Source of the DNA: Corythucha ciliata
Lineage: Eukaryota; Arthropoda; Insecta; Hemiptera; Tingidae
Direction of reading: 5' to 3'
DNA: 64,000 nucleotides
NCBI GenBank assembly: GCA_038030265.1
Contig: CM075942.1
Span: 70,126,926-70,190,925 of the forward strand
Part shown: piece by piece, positions 20,794 to 32,970 of the stretch
How the letters are laid out: the number at the start of each line of letters is the position of its first letter
How positions within the stretch are numbered: position 1 is the first letter of the stretch
Program-made: the position numbers and the translations under genes
The notes under the pieces: generated by a model
What the model was told of the DNA's origin: nothing
Databases searched by the model: none
The model's input: the letters and a program-made list of their open reading frames with translations, nothing else

Positions 20794-21341
20794 GTGCAAT
20801 CTTTGACCTTTTTCATGGCTGTGCATAGTTATAAGAGTTTTTTAGATAATCATAAACAAATAAACTCCCTTTTCTGTGAGTCTCTGATTGATTTAGAAAA
20901 TGTAGCCAATTTTAGTGGCGTCAACAGTTTGACTTTAATTTGTCTTAACATACGTAGCATTAAAAATAATTTTAATGAGTTTCTGGCTTTCATTACTTCT
21001 GTTAGAGTTAAATTGCGCCTTATTGTCCTTAGAGAAACTTGGAATAGTAATAATTTATGTTTTAATATGCCTGGATATGTTGAGTTTAAAACTGATGGTC
21101 ACGTTAACAAATCGGAGGGAATCTCTGTTTACGTATTAGAGGGGTACCAGGGTTTGAGTGTTATTTCGTATGACTTGAATATATTGCCTGAGTGTAACTC
21201 GGTATTCCTTAAACTTAACTTTTGCTCTACTAAGGTTGGACTGCTTGCTATATACAGGTCGTTTGATCGAGACGTATTTTATTTTATTGAAGGATTTCGA
21301 TCTTGGATTTCTAAAGTTAACATTGTTGATGAACTTGTTTA
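20794..21341 (+). CDS. Non-LTR ORF2, endonuclease domain, first part
   Basis: The frame starts near 20794 (upstream start CAA-rich; first Met at 20815). It carries the endonuclease opening LICLNIRSIKNNFNEFLAFI, then LIVLRETWN where LTETW is usual (an R for T change), then GISVYV and VGLLAIYRS. It is cut at 21341 by an hAT-like element. The frame resumes exactly at 25453 if the insertion and one 8-bp target copy are removed. The open frame beyond 21341 (to 21381) belongs to the inserted element. Confidence 0.8.
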
Positions 21342-22419
21342 CAGTGGCGAATGCTGGTTCGAAAGGCAGGGCAAGCGGTAAAGGACCAAAATCGGGCATC
21401 CAAAGAAATAAAAATGACGTTTCAATTTTCAAAATATATTACCTGAAAACGTTCCCAGCGAGTTTATTAATTAGATAATAAGTATAAAGATTAGGCGTTC
21501 AACAAGATGTGTGTTGATACGAAAATCAGTGAAAACATGTCCAGACAATTAACCAGATCAATTTTCAGACTTGAAAATTAGTCAACTGCATTGATAATAA
21601 ATTTGGTAATTCGAATAATGAAATTCCAGAAAAGGCTCATTGCCCCTGAAGCAGTCTGAAGAATGATTCAGACAGAGATGTTCCCAACTTTTTCTGATCG
21701 AATCTGATAATTCATGTTGGCTTTTATGGGCCATTTTCGTAGTCAGTACTTGAATTGAAATTATCCTTATTGGCGATTTAGATTATCACTTGCAGCGCTA
21801 GCGTCGAGGCGAAATGGCGGAAAAGAGCCCTACTCTTACCAACAACGTAAGGGCTAAATAATGGGTTTTTGCAGTTTTTAAGGAGTTTACAATGTTTTCC
21901 GTCTGAACTATTGTCACACTTGATTGAAAAATGATTTGCGGTTACGACCTTTCTTCGATCGACCTTGTACGACGTGCTTTCAAGGGATTACATTTCGGGA
22001 ACGTAGTGAATTTAGTATCCTAGTTTGTACCAATAATGGACAGTACGTAGTCATTATCTCTTTTTGTTGTCTCATAATGTTGCCTATGTGAATCATTATA
22101 AATTTGATAAATGCAAGGGTCTCAAAGAAGGGAGCTTCGAAGAATGGGAAATGGAGTTAAGCACCAAATATTGTATATGCGGCCAAATAGAGGACGCCAA
22201 GGCGTAGAGGCCGCCGTTGGTGAAAGGGCAGGGATGGCCAACCGAGCGCTCGCGAGCCAAAAAGTGGCCCGCTGACTCAGCTGAGCCTTTCACAATGGCC
22301 CGCCCATGGCACACAGTGGCACCCCTCTGATTTTTGTGGAAATGGAAATGTAAATCGCTACAATTCGCGCCTCCTCATGGGGGGCCAATCCCCCACTTAA
22401 TCCCGGCGGCCAAAATGGA

Positions 22420-23500
22420 AAATAACGCTAATTTGGGGCTAAAATGGAGATAAATGGCTAATTAACGGCTGAAATTATTGAAAAAAAAAAAAACTGATTC
22501 ACGGCTATAAATAAGAAGAAGTGCTAAATCACGGATAAAGTTAAGAAAACTTCACAGCAAAAATTGAGAAAAGAGCTCTAAGCTCGCGGATAGCGTGTAA
22601 ATTACAGTCATTAGCGTTTAAAATTACGAAACACGGTAATTAACGGATAAAATCATGAAAAATCAATAATTCACTAATGAGAAAATGCGCTAATTCACGC
22701 CTAAAATTACGAAAACATGAATTCTCGGCATATTCAGAACGCAAGTTCGTGGCTCAAACTGCGAAGAAACGCTAATTCATAGCTAAAGGAAAGCGAAACA
22801 AATCGCTAATCTTGAGCTAAAATTAAGAAAAGTTGCTAATTCATTGATGCGATTGAGAAAAAACGCTAATTAGCGGCTGAAATAAAGAAAAACACTAATT
22901 CTCTGCAAAATTCAGATAAATCGCTATAATTCACAGCTAAAAGGGTGAAAAATCGTAAAAATTACAAAAATTGCTAAGTCGCGGCTATAAAATGGAGAAA
23001 ACTTGCTAATTTATCGATAAAATTGACTAATTCGCGGATTAAATTGAGAAAACGTCAGTTCGCGGCTTCTGATCGTAACCTCGTGCCAAAAAGTGAAAAA
23101 ATCGCTCATCCACGGCCAAATTTCAGAAAACGCGTTAGGTAGTTTGCGGAGAAAATTGGTGGAACTCTTAATTCGTTGTTGAAACGTAGAGAAATCCCTA
23201 ATTAGCTGCTAAGATGATGGAAAACGATTTACGGCTGAAGTCAAGAAAATTAGATGTTTATGGCGTTAAATTGAAAACATTTGCTATTTCACAGAATGAA
23301 TAGAGCAAATGGCAAGTCGCGGTTTCTCGAGACAACTTCGTGGCTAAAATTAGACGGGTAAATTACATCGCTCATTAGCGGCTCAAATCAGGAAAAACAC
23401 AATTTCTTTGCAAGGAAAACCGCTAATTCACGGCTGAAATTGAGATAAATCGCTAATTCGCGGTTGAAATGGAGACAAATTGCTAATTCAAGAATTAACA
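22420..23500 (+). repeat. F1 degenerate ~30-bp repeats inside the hAT-like element
   Basis: Units around GCTAATTCACGGCTAAAATT with a GAGAAAAA linker. This is the same family and orientation as 3900-5500. Similarity between units is loose, so the array is old or was made by slippage. Confidence 0.8.
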
Positions 23501-23509
23501 GTTTTTATC

Positions 23510-24655
23510 CATTATAGAAGGCTACACCGATCGTTTAACCACGGCGAAAGTGGAAGTCATTCGTGGAATATTGCCCCTTTTTATGTTAGCACAGTCAGTT
23601 TCTGGGGTGAAATTCGCTTTCTTTGCCGAATAGGGTAAACTCATGAAATTGCGTCTTTTAATGCGCTAATTTTACTCGAAAACTCAACCACTTTGCTAAA
23701 AAAACAAACACTTATCCATAATCCGGCTTGTTCAATTCAAACAAGGCATTTGAGTCTCAAAAAGTCTCAAATGTGACTAGTAAAAATTTCATACAGAAAA
23801 CCTTTTATTAATAACTCCTTTAATTACCTTCCTGTGCCTACTGGAGGGGAATTAGACCCCCAACTGTGATGGATATTTACACCATGCAGGGTGGGTTTAT
23901 CAATCACCGGATTTCTCATGTAATAGCTCGGAGAACTTTGCATTTCTGTTTACAAAAAGGCCCATAGCAACCAGACTTATCCCAGCTTTGTCTGTAGAAT
24001 AAGTGCATTGATAAATGCACCCTTATTGGGGAAAATTACATATTTCGTTAAGGACAGTCTGTTTTTGGGGCTGAACAACCCTTTTTAACCGGAAATTCAT
24101 CATAGGGTAGCATAGGGTAGGGGGATTTTTCCATCCTTCATCAAGGATAGAAGGAAAAATCACCCTCGCAGTGCGAAATTCTCGGTAAATGGAAAACGCC
24201 ATCATTTTTCTCTCACCACGAGTTCTTTCATTTTATCTCACTTATTCCTCGATGATGAGTTTATTGTTAATAGAAAGTAGTAATACCAACTAATATTTCA
24301 AAGAAATGAACTTTAAGAATCCTAAAAACTCATAAAAAATAACAAAACCTGCGTTTTCTCATATGAGCCCATGGAGAGTCTACCGCTCTTCCTACTTCCG
24401 TGGGGCCGCCACCAGAGCGCATTTGGTTAATCTGAATCGCCAATAGTAAAGGTTGTAGAATAATCCTTATACAGTCTCCGCTTAAATAATTTTGTTTGAA
24501 AGATACTCGTGCGTGTCACGGCCAGTCACGGTTTTATTTGAAGTGGAGTCCATGGATATGGGGCAAAATCTCCTCGAAATTCTACTTGCTCACAAGCATT
24601 ACTATTATTATTATTTATTTTTTTCAAAAAACAAATAAACGGTTATAATCATGAG
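23510..24655. other. Interior of the hAT-like element, no gene
   Basis: Non-repetitive, AT-rich sequence with only short open frames. I see no domain motif. Confidence 0.4.
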
Positions 24656-24659
24656 GGTA

Positions 24660-24785
24660 TTCTGTAACTTTAAGGTATCGCTGTCGTAATTCTTATGATT
24701 TAATTTATTTTCTTTTAAAATGCAACTAAATCACAGGTGCCTTTTCGGTTTTCGATTGAAAATCCGACACCTTAAAGTTACAGAA
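24660..24785. mobile_element. Small MITE-like inverted repeat
   Basis: TTCTGTAACTTTAAGGT at 24660 is matched by ACCTTAAAGTTACAGAA ending at 24785. That gives 17-bp terminal inverted repeats enclosing about 90 bp. Confidence 0.6.
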
Positions 24786-25444
24786 CAGTCCCCACGGTCT
24801 AACACAAGTGGCTACCTCCACGCCACGGACCTCCTCCAACTCGTAAACCGAATCAGAAGCAAACAAACAAGGAAGAGCGCTCCACGAGTAAAAATGCTGT
24901 ACTACTTCTGGATACACGACTTGAGGGGTTTGTGAGAAAAGAATCTGAGATCTGAGATGAACAAAAACCAATTTTTGGCATTAAAAGAAAGGCGATTGGA
25001 CTCATTTATCGCTTTAATTCAATTAATGAGCTCAATTGGGATAGAAATGTTGAAGTAAAACGTCCGAAATATAGCATTTTGGACTTATACTGGCATCGCC
25101 CCTGCAAGCGGAATTCAAACCGCTTCTCCCAACTGTGAGGCCCGCCTTCGTGAATTGTCGGTTTGCCGATCGCTCTGAAGTGCCTCAAATCTTTCTTGTT
25201 CATGATGAGAGGGATAATAATTGCTTCCTTCCTATTATTTTATTTGGCTTTTAAACAAATAAAATAACGGAATTTGTAAAAAAAAATCAAAAATAATAAT
25301 TAACAATATTTCAAAAAGCTAAGTTCTTAGTCAACGACGAAACGTTCCAAATTCAAAAAATTACCCACGAAAAAAACTTGAAAATCGCCCCCAAAATTTA
25401 GGGCAAGCGGTGCTTGCCTTGCTTGCTCTGAGGATTCGCCACTG

Positions 25445-26682
25445 CTAGTTTACTGTGGTGACATTAATATAAATATTTTAAAGGATTGTCCTTTAGTGGA
25501 AGAGTACCTCAATGTGTTCACCGAATATAACTTGACTTCTGTAATTAATTTGCCTACAAGGAAAACTGAATGTTCTCTGTCGTGTATCAACCATATTTTT
25601 GTAAGACACACTAAAAAAAAAGAAAATTGAAGGGGCTGTAATTGAGTGTGATATTACTGACCACTTTCCCGTGGCTTCGTCTCTCGCGTTTTTCAATACA
25701 GGTGGTGTTGGAAAAGAAACTCGTTATGAGACTAGGAAATTAGTTGATTATTCAAAGTTTAGGTCACTTTTGCTTAATGAAAATTGGAGTTCTGTATTTG
25801 TTATGGGAAATGTCGACGAATCGCTGGAAAGCTTCTTAAATATTCTGTTAAATAGGTTGGCTGATGCGTCTTTTACTTGTGAGCGGAGAGTAAGTAGTAA
25901 ACACAGGAAATTGAAAACGTGGATAACTAAGGGCATTGTTGTGTCCATAAGGCGACGTAGTATCTTGTTTAAGCTGATGAATAAACATCCAAATGATAAT
26001 AATAAAGCTCACTATAGGAGATACCACAACATCCTTACTTCATGTATCAAATTAGCAAAAATAAATTATTTTAAAGATAGAATTTTGTCTACTAACTCTG
26101 ATCCTAAAGAAGTATGGAAAGTGATTAGGGAAGTTGCTAATGATAGTCCTATAAATAAAGAAAGGCCTCGGTTTGAATTAATTACTGAGGACGGATCCGT
26201 TTTAATTGAGGATTGGGATGTGGCGTCTGAATTTAATAAGTATTTCTCAGGAGTTGGACTAAATATAAAAAACAATTTGCCTCGGAATTCATTGAGTACC
26301 CAAATGGATGCGTGCTCTGGTATCCGTGATGTGTCGGAATCCATATTTTTTAGTCCGGTGACGGAAACTGAATTGCTTAAAGAACTGACCCGTGTTGATA
26401 AAAACTCATGCTGTGACTTGAAGGCTATTACTAATTTAGTTCTCAGTAAAGTTAAAAATTGCTTTGTTCCACCGTTATTGCATATTTTCAATCTTGCGCT
26501 TTCCACGGGTGTATTTCCTAAATTATTCAAGAAAAGTATCATTGTTCCAGTTTACAAAGATGGGGATAAGGGAAGACCGTGTAATTACAGACCAATCTCG
26601 TTAACTTTTTCTCTGGCAAAAGCTTTAGAGAGATGTATCAAAACTAGAATTGTAAGGTTTGTTACGAAACATAGTTTGATGG
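25445..26682 (+). pseudogene. Non-LTR ORF2, endonuclease end and N-terminal part of the reverse transcriptase
   Basis: Coding resumes with GDININ, the metal-binding block (GDFN type). A frame change in an A-run near 25620 follows and then DHFPVASSLAF, where DHFPV is the catalytic-His block. Downstream come RKLKTWITKGI, PKEVWKVIREV, the CCDLKAITNLVLSK block in place of SPGPDGI, and NYRPISLTFSLAKALERCI. The first Met of the main open frame is at 25671. A further indel near 26680 shifts the frame at the conserved QYGFQ region. The polymerase continues at 26684. Confidence 0.83.
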
Positions 26683-26683
26683 C

Positions 26684-27891
26684 AGTATGGGTTCCAACAA
26701 GGGCTTTCCACGGAACATGCGCTTTTTGATGTGACTAAATTTATTTATGAGAATTTGGATAAATCTGTTCATGTCTTTGGACTTTTTCTTGATATAAAAA
26801 AGGCCTTCGATTCCTTGGATCATGAAACCTTGCTCCGAAAATTATATAAATATGGTATTCGTGAAACTGCTCATAGTCTATTAGCGTCTTATGTGAAGGA
26901 TAGAACACAAACTGTTAAGATTAATGAAGCTGTTAGCTCTGATATCCCAGTGAGCTGTGGCGTGCCGCAAGGGTCGGTGTTGGGACCACTTTTGTTTATT
27001 TTATATTTCAATAACTTTTTTTCCTTGAATCTTAGGTCTACTCCGTTTTGGTTTGCTGATGATACGGTTTTGTTGTTCTCTGGGTCTGATCTTTCCTCGT
27101 TACGGGATCAGGTTACTTCGGATTTCGCGAGTGTTTTCTCGTGGATGACTGCTAATTCACTTTCACTGAATTTGTTAAAGACTCGTTTAATTTCTTTTTC
27201 GTGGGGTCACAGAATTCTGAGAGTGGAAGCTGGTTCTGAAATTAATATATGTGTTAAAAATTGTGAATCTTCTGCTAAATGTGAATGTGGCGTACTTAAA
27301 TTCGTTGAGTCGTGTAAATATTTAGGAGTTATATTAGACCATAAGCTTAAGTTTGATCTTCATATTTGTGCGCTCGTGAAAAGAATTAGAAAACTATTTT
27401 ACGTATTTAAACAGTTGCGCCCTATTCTTGGCTTCGGGGACTTGCGATCAGTTTATTTTGCTTTGTGCCAGTCAATTATATCATACGGAATTTTGGCTTG
27501 GGGGAATACTCATCTTTATCTACTTAAGAAATTGGATGTGGCACATAGGGCGGTTTTAAGGATAACCCTCGGCAGGCCATTCTTGTATTCTTCGGAACTC
27601 TTGTTCAAAGAGCTTAATGTCCTGAGAATCCGGCAATTATACCTACGGTCGGTGGCTCTTCATTTCTTTAGAATTAATTCTTGCTGTCATTTTCATCACG
27701 CCCATTACACTCGGTTTTCTGATTCTACGAATGTTGTGCTTCCCAAAATAAATTCTGTTTTTTATTCCAGACATGCCTCTATTGTTGGCCTCAAAATTGC
27801 GATAAAGTATAGATTCAATTATGACTGCTTTGTTAATATTAATCGTTTCAAGAAATTCTTAGACTCACTGGGGGATATTGTCATTTCGTAG
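26684..27891 (+). CDS. Non-LTR ORF2, reverse transcriptase core and C-terminus
   Basis: The frame has QYGFQQGLSTEHALF, then GLFLDIKKAFDSLDH, SCGVPQGSVLGPLLFILY and the catalytic FADDTVLLF. SCKYLGVILDHKLKFDLHI follows, then a C-terminal region ending SLGDIVIS with a stop at 27889-27891. No internal breaks. It belongs to the element beginning near 19690. Confidence 0.87.
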
Positions 27892-28085
27892 AGTAAATTT
27901 TGCTTTTTTCTTTTTCTTTGGACCTTGTAATATGTATTTATGTATTTTTATCGGATGTTGATTATGTTTTATCTTACTTTTTATTTCATTTAGTTTAACT
28001 AATCCAGCTCCCGCCACAAGTCTTACTTTTGGGAGCTGGCACTAGGATTTTTGTCTGTGTGCAAATAAATTTCATTTGAATTTGA

Positions 28086-29300
28086 ACATATTGTGAAAGG
28101 AACTCGCAATATGGATATCATTAAGTGCTCTTGGAGTGCTCAATATGTGTATTCAAAAGAAATGTGACCTCAGAAAACAATCAAACTTCGCGCACAACAA
28201 ACACAGCAGCTGTTATGGGCACACTATCCATTGACTGTGCTTTTTCCTCGCTCAAAGAATTACACATGTCTAGCGACACTTAACCAAGATTGAATCGAAT
28301 CTGGACGAGCCATTGAACGAAGCGGCCCGGTAGTGCCTATATGTCTCACAGGCGTAAGGAGTTCGTTGTGTGAGTAATTTTTTGTATCATCTTTAGATGA
28401 AAAGAGTATTAAAATGACAAGATTTAGTCCAGTCAAAAGGGGAATTGGCCGGGACAAACGCATAGAAGTAGTTTTGTCAAGGGATCTTATGTTTCTTGGG
28501 GTGCTGAATCCGAATCTGAACTTATCCATCAAAAAATCGGTCGGCTCCACGTAAAAAAAAAAAAAAAAAACTGGAAATTTTCTGACGTTTTCTACTCAAA
28601 AGATTATATCTCTGGAGCTAAGTACTTTTCGAAGATTGCGCTCCTTTGCATTTTTGAAAATAGACTAAGTTTGTGAAAATTTAAGCCCAACTGTATCTCC
28701 GTCCGACTAATAGTTCCCGAGATATGACCCGTCAAAAATTGATCATTTTCTGCCGCTGACGGAAAATTGGCGGGAGCCTGAATCTGGAAAAACTGATAAA
28801 TGTTTGGTGCGATCTCTTTCAGATACACCTCCTTCAATTTCCTAAAAAAATCCTGAAGATTCCACGTCGGGTGTTGGCACTGCACGAGCTTGAATTTGGA
28901 TTTGAGGGCCCTTTTGTTCGATTTGGTGAAATATCTCTGAGACTATCGGTGTAGACTAGTCGTTCTTTTAGGCTGTTTGATGACGACTCTTCTTTTACCC
29001 ATTTCCACCACTCAGACTTCCGCAAGGAGACTGTCAAGATTCAATACTATTCCAAGTGTTTCCCAATGGCAACTCACACGTCAGGCATCCCAGTTTCCCA
29101 CTAGGCACGGAGAACCCCTTTCCGGATACTAAACCAAGCCCCTTCGTAGGTATAAAGAAAAGGAAGAATCTCGGTAAAGAAATCCATGTTCTTTTCTGTT
29201 TAAAAACAAACCAATATATTGACTTTATTGTCCAGGGGAAACGTAAAAAGAAGAGACTGCGTCAGGGAGTAATACAACGAATTATAATTTTTTGTTTTTC
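28086..29300. other. Unassigned sequence
   Basis: Contains an A16 run at 28553-28568. The 28569-28900 stretch reads like an old transposon (repeated 'ctcgagatat'-type phrases also common to foldback B) but I cannot place it. No gene supported on either strand. Confidence 0.35.
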
Positions 29301-30455
29301 ATTATATTGAGCTTTAAGAAATGTCATGTTTCCAATTTGTTTTTTTTTTTTTCAAATTGATTTTTTTTTTTTTTTTTCATTGAAAGACAAAAGAGAGGAA
29401 AGGGTGTCATTTGGATCTGGGAGGGACGGAGGGTCATTTCGTACCAAAGAATGACATCAAAACATAAAATAACAATTGAAATAAAATTGTATTAAATTAA
29501 TATCACATGTATTAGCTTTGTAAAAGAAATGGGGTATTTTTTGATGGATAAAATTAATATTAAGTACCTTTTATTTTTATAAAAAATTAATAAGTGATGT
29601 TTCAGACTGGCAAACAAAAGGAATACTAAAATGACCCCCTCCCATTGTAAACAAAATACGCTTTATTCAGTTTTATTTCGAGAATTATTCCTACCACTAC
29701 TTCAGTTTTTCGGTAAGAAAAAAGAAAATGTATTCGTGTGTCCTCTGATTTTGTATTAACACTTTTTTTTTTTTCTTCAATAATTGTTAGTTTCATTGAA
29801 CGCTTGTCTCACAATATGGAGCACAGCTTTTTAATTATCCGCCTTATTTTTAGGAGATAAATAATGGCAGTGAGTTCGCTAAAAGTTCTCCATCTCTCCT
29901 CTGTAATTTGTCATTTTACAAGCCCAGAATCAGTGGTTTTTAACACATATTAGTTAAAGTGTATTCTCCTCTAAATTCTTCAACAACGAATATAAAAAAA
30001 AAAAAGAAAAAAAAAGAACAATTTCGTTGGACACTGATTTTGAATTTTTTCCGAAAAATAGATCCTTCATTACAACGATAAGATAATTTTGGTAGCGGGT
30101 AGGGGGTTGGGTGGGGGTAAGGAGGTTAGAAAAAAAAGGGGACAGAGTGTTCTAAAAATCTGGAGTGAATTCTGAAGGACCTATTTTAAACTCTCTTAAT
30201 GAATTTTTATTTAAATAAAAAGTTCAGGTACCGATTTATTTTTACACATTCTTTTTACATAGTACCAAAAAAAAAAAAAGTGAGAAAAGTAAAACAGTCT
30301 TTAAGACCAAAACCATTTCAAACTAGTTTCCAGCAGCGAAATATATAGATATTTGTCCATAATTTATAACTTCCGAACCAAAGAAATAAAAATTCATTAA
30401 GTTTCAATATTTCCCTCTGAATCTTGATAAAATCTCTTTACGGTAGCCCTCGTGA

Positions 30456-30488
<33 letters not shown>

Positions 30489-30489
30489 T
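30456..30489. repeat. (AAT)n microsatellite
   Basis: About eleven uninterrupted AAT units. Confidence 0.9.
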
Positions 30490-30666
30490 TTTTTAAAACT
30501 GCGATAAAGAAAAGCTCGTGCGTTCTGTTGGAATTTCACCATCTACAATTTGTACATCAAGGTAATAACAATACAAACGAGACGTAAGAGAAAAATAATA
30601 CAATCATAACATACATTACATACATATAAATTATAAAAGGAAACCACTTCGTGGCCGAGAAACGCA

Positions 30667-30669
<3 letters not shown>

Positions 30670-30703
<34 letters not shown>
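30670..30703. repeat. A34 homopolymer
   Basis: Thirty-four consecutive A (T on the Pur-alpha sense strand). Length is likely to be unreliable in assembly. Confidence 0.9.
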
Positions 30704-30705
<2 letters not shown>

Positions 30706-32814
30706 GATAATATATATATAATCTTCATTTAACTATCTTTTAAGGTGGTCCAGCCACCATGGAACTAGTAAACCATAAATACCCCCTTTCCTGTCCAATT
30801 TTATACATCTAGAAATCAAATTTCAAAGAAATGATAAAACGCCAAAACCACAATTTTGGTAACTTCAGTTTTTATGTGTGTGTTTTCCCCCATGTAAACC
30901 ATTACTTCAAAAAAAAAGACTACTCAAATAAATCAACTATGCTCAAACCATTCAACACGAGTAATTAATTGCTTTTCACGAGGTGGAATTAAGGCCAAAT
31001 TAAAAAAAAAAAGTATGGCACTTTTTTGAGAGCCTAATGACGCGCGTTGTGTGATGCACGGGTTCACCCGCGCGAGCGATTCAAGAATTGGTTTAAAATG
31101 TGATTAACAATTTTTTATTTTTTTCTCCATAGTACTCTGTGAATTTTTTTGAGATTATTATTATTATTATTTTTTTTTTTTAGGAAAAAGGCATCAATCG
31201 TAGACTAGAAACTGTGCCTACAGAAGTGTAAATGAACGAAAGTGAACCGAAATGACTAGCGGCAAGCCCGTTCGAAAGACTGTCACTGGATTGGCAACAA
31301 TCTTTTTTATTTTTATTTTTTTGAAGAAATGATCATAGAACACTGTTTTAAGAGAGAAGAAACACACTTAGACATAGGGCTCTCTCAAGCTTCACGTCAT
31401 CACTTTATTGTTTTTTTTTCTTTCCTTCTTTCACTTTCAGAAGACAGATCGTGGCTTTTTCGTTAATTTTTTTTTTTTTTTCAAGGAAAACCTCAATTTT
31501 ACTTCTTTTTTAACGGCGTCACTTAGTACCTTTTCATCACTTTCTTTTACATTTTTTTTTAGTAATTAAGAAAAAACATAATCCTCCAATTCCTCTACCA
31601 ATAAAAACCTATACCCTAACCATCGATATTTTGTATTAAACAGTAACGAAAATTATAACAAAAATTAATTCTTTGACATAATTAATTGTTGTAACGATCA
31701 TTAAACAAGCACAAGACCTCTGGAAAATATATGTATACACTTGTACCCACAAGTGTGCGGAAATCCACCTATGCTAATTATTTAATAAAAACAACAAATT
31801 ATACTCTTTTTTACACAATAAACAAGCAACGGGCAGTTTTAAAGACAAAAAATTTAAAAATGTTTATCACTTTTTTTTCGGGGACTCAAAAATATTTAAC
31901 AGAGTGAGGGTAGCATCTCGCGGGAGACCTGGACCTCACCCTCTTTATCGCTCTTTCAATAATAAAAAGCGATATATTTTGTTTTAAATATTAATAACAT
32001 TAACAGCCAACACTAAATAAATATATATATCTCTAACTATGTTATGTTCTATATTATAAAGATCTGAAATTCTATTCAACACAATATATAAATGCCCTTG
32101 TTTCTAATTAACCTTCTCCTTCTTCCCACAAGAAAGGCCTGTAACAATAATTACAATATTTTTTTTTCGATTTGTTTATACTTTTTTTATGAATGAGCGA
32201 TAAGGAAGTTGGTGCCCGAACATTCTATACACCTCTTTTCCAGAATAATTGAAAAACAGCGTTTTTCATTTTGTTCCCAATCCCTACTTTAAATTCCAAT
32301 CGCACTCTCCCTCGCTTCCTAAGTAACTACTCTTTGGAGAGAAAAAAAAATAAAATAAAATAAAAAAGTGCGTTTTACCTAAAATTTGAGGCAAAAAAAA
32401 GATTTTGTTCCCCTTTGCTATTTAAGTGACGTCACATTTGTATTTTTTTTTTATACATTTATTTGTTTAAAAAGTTTTTTTCTTTTTTGTTTTTGTTTGT
32501 TGTTTTTTTGGACAGCAAAACGTGATTTGATTTTTTTTGGGTTACCACTGCACAAAAGAGTTAAGTCGGCCTGATACAATACGCGTTTCTTTAATTAACT
32601 TGAAGTTCACGTTTCGTGTAATGAATAATTATCTTTTTTTTAATAATTAAATTTATTTAAAAATTAATTTAAATCCTGGAGGGATTGAAGTCTCTATGTG
32701 TTTCCTTTTTTCTGTAGTAATTTTCGTCTTACTGAGTTTCCTTCTTTTTTTCCCATGTTTTTATAATTATAATTATTTTACTTTTTTTGGTGCCAAACAC
32801 GGTGGCGGGCAACT

Positions 32815-32970
32815 TCACTTAGAACCTCCCGGGGGACTCTCGGGTCCTCTGCTCGCTTTGTCGGATGACGCACCGTCTTTCATTTTTTCGCAGTAGTCAG
32901 CGAATATATCGCGAAATCTTCCCCACGACTTATCAGGCACTGTTATCGCTGTTCTAAAGTTGGTTTTTAC
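32815..32970 (-). CDS. Pur-alpha: Pur-alpha coding exon 7, PUR III end and C-terminus
   Basis: Acceptor TTCAATTGCACAG at 32971. Encodes [19 protein letters not shown], the helix [11 protein letters not shown] and a Ser/Gly/Pro-rich tail (ESPPGGSK) ending in TGA at 32817-32815. PDKSW stands where PEKCW is usual. The tail is short and lacks the Gln/Glu-rich stretch of vertebrate Pur-alpha. Confidence 0.93.
   Translation of the reverse strand, partial: VKTNFRTAITVPDKSWGRFRDIFADYCEKMKDGASSDKASRGPESPPGGSK

Larger units (their letters stand above)
21342..25444. mobile_element. 4.1 kb hAT-like element without visible transposase
   Basis: Ends CAGTGGCGAATGCT and GGATTCGCCACTG are inverted repeats of hAT type (CAGTGGCG). 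An 8-bp target duplication flanks it: CTTGTTTA at 21334-21341 and CTAGTTTA at 25445-25452, one mismatch. Near each end is GGGCAAGCGGT in inverted arrangement. The interior holds a relic CAGGGATGGCCAACCG end near 22230, a 1.1 kb block of F1 repeats and a small MITE, but no transposase. Such elements depend on a transposase supplied by another copy. Confidence 0.88.
19690..28085 (+). mobile_element. Near full-length two-ORF CR1-like non-LTR element split by an hAT-like insertion
   Basis: ORF1 (PHD finger, coiled coil, FP25K-like region) and ORF2 (endonuclease, reverse transcriptase) are both present. A 3' UTR with AATAAA ends in a TTTGAATTTGAA-type tail near 28085. ORF2 is interrupted within the endonuclease by 21342-25444. 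Without it the element is about 4.3 kb, close to a complete CR1-like unit. Scattered frameshifts and stops make it inactive. The 5' boundary is approximate. Confidence 0.82.
29300..32814 (-). other. Very AT-rich block, probably containing the Pur-alpha 3' UTR
   Basis: This stretch lies directly downstream of the Pur-alpha stop codon. It has many A and T homopolymers, no open frame of interest, and none of the MITEs or minisatellites that crowd both sides. Many AATAAA-type signals occur on the minus strand, so I cannot choose a cleavage site. A long 3' UTR is an inference from position and from the lack of insertions. Confidence 0.4.
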
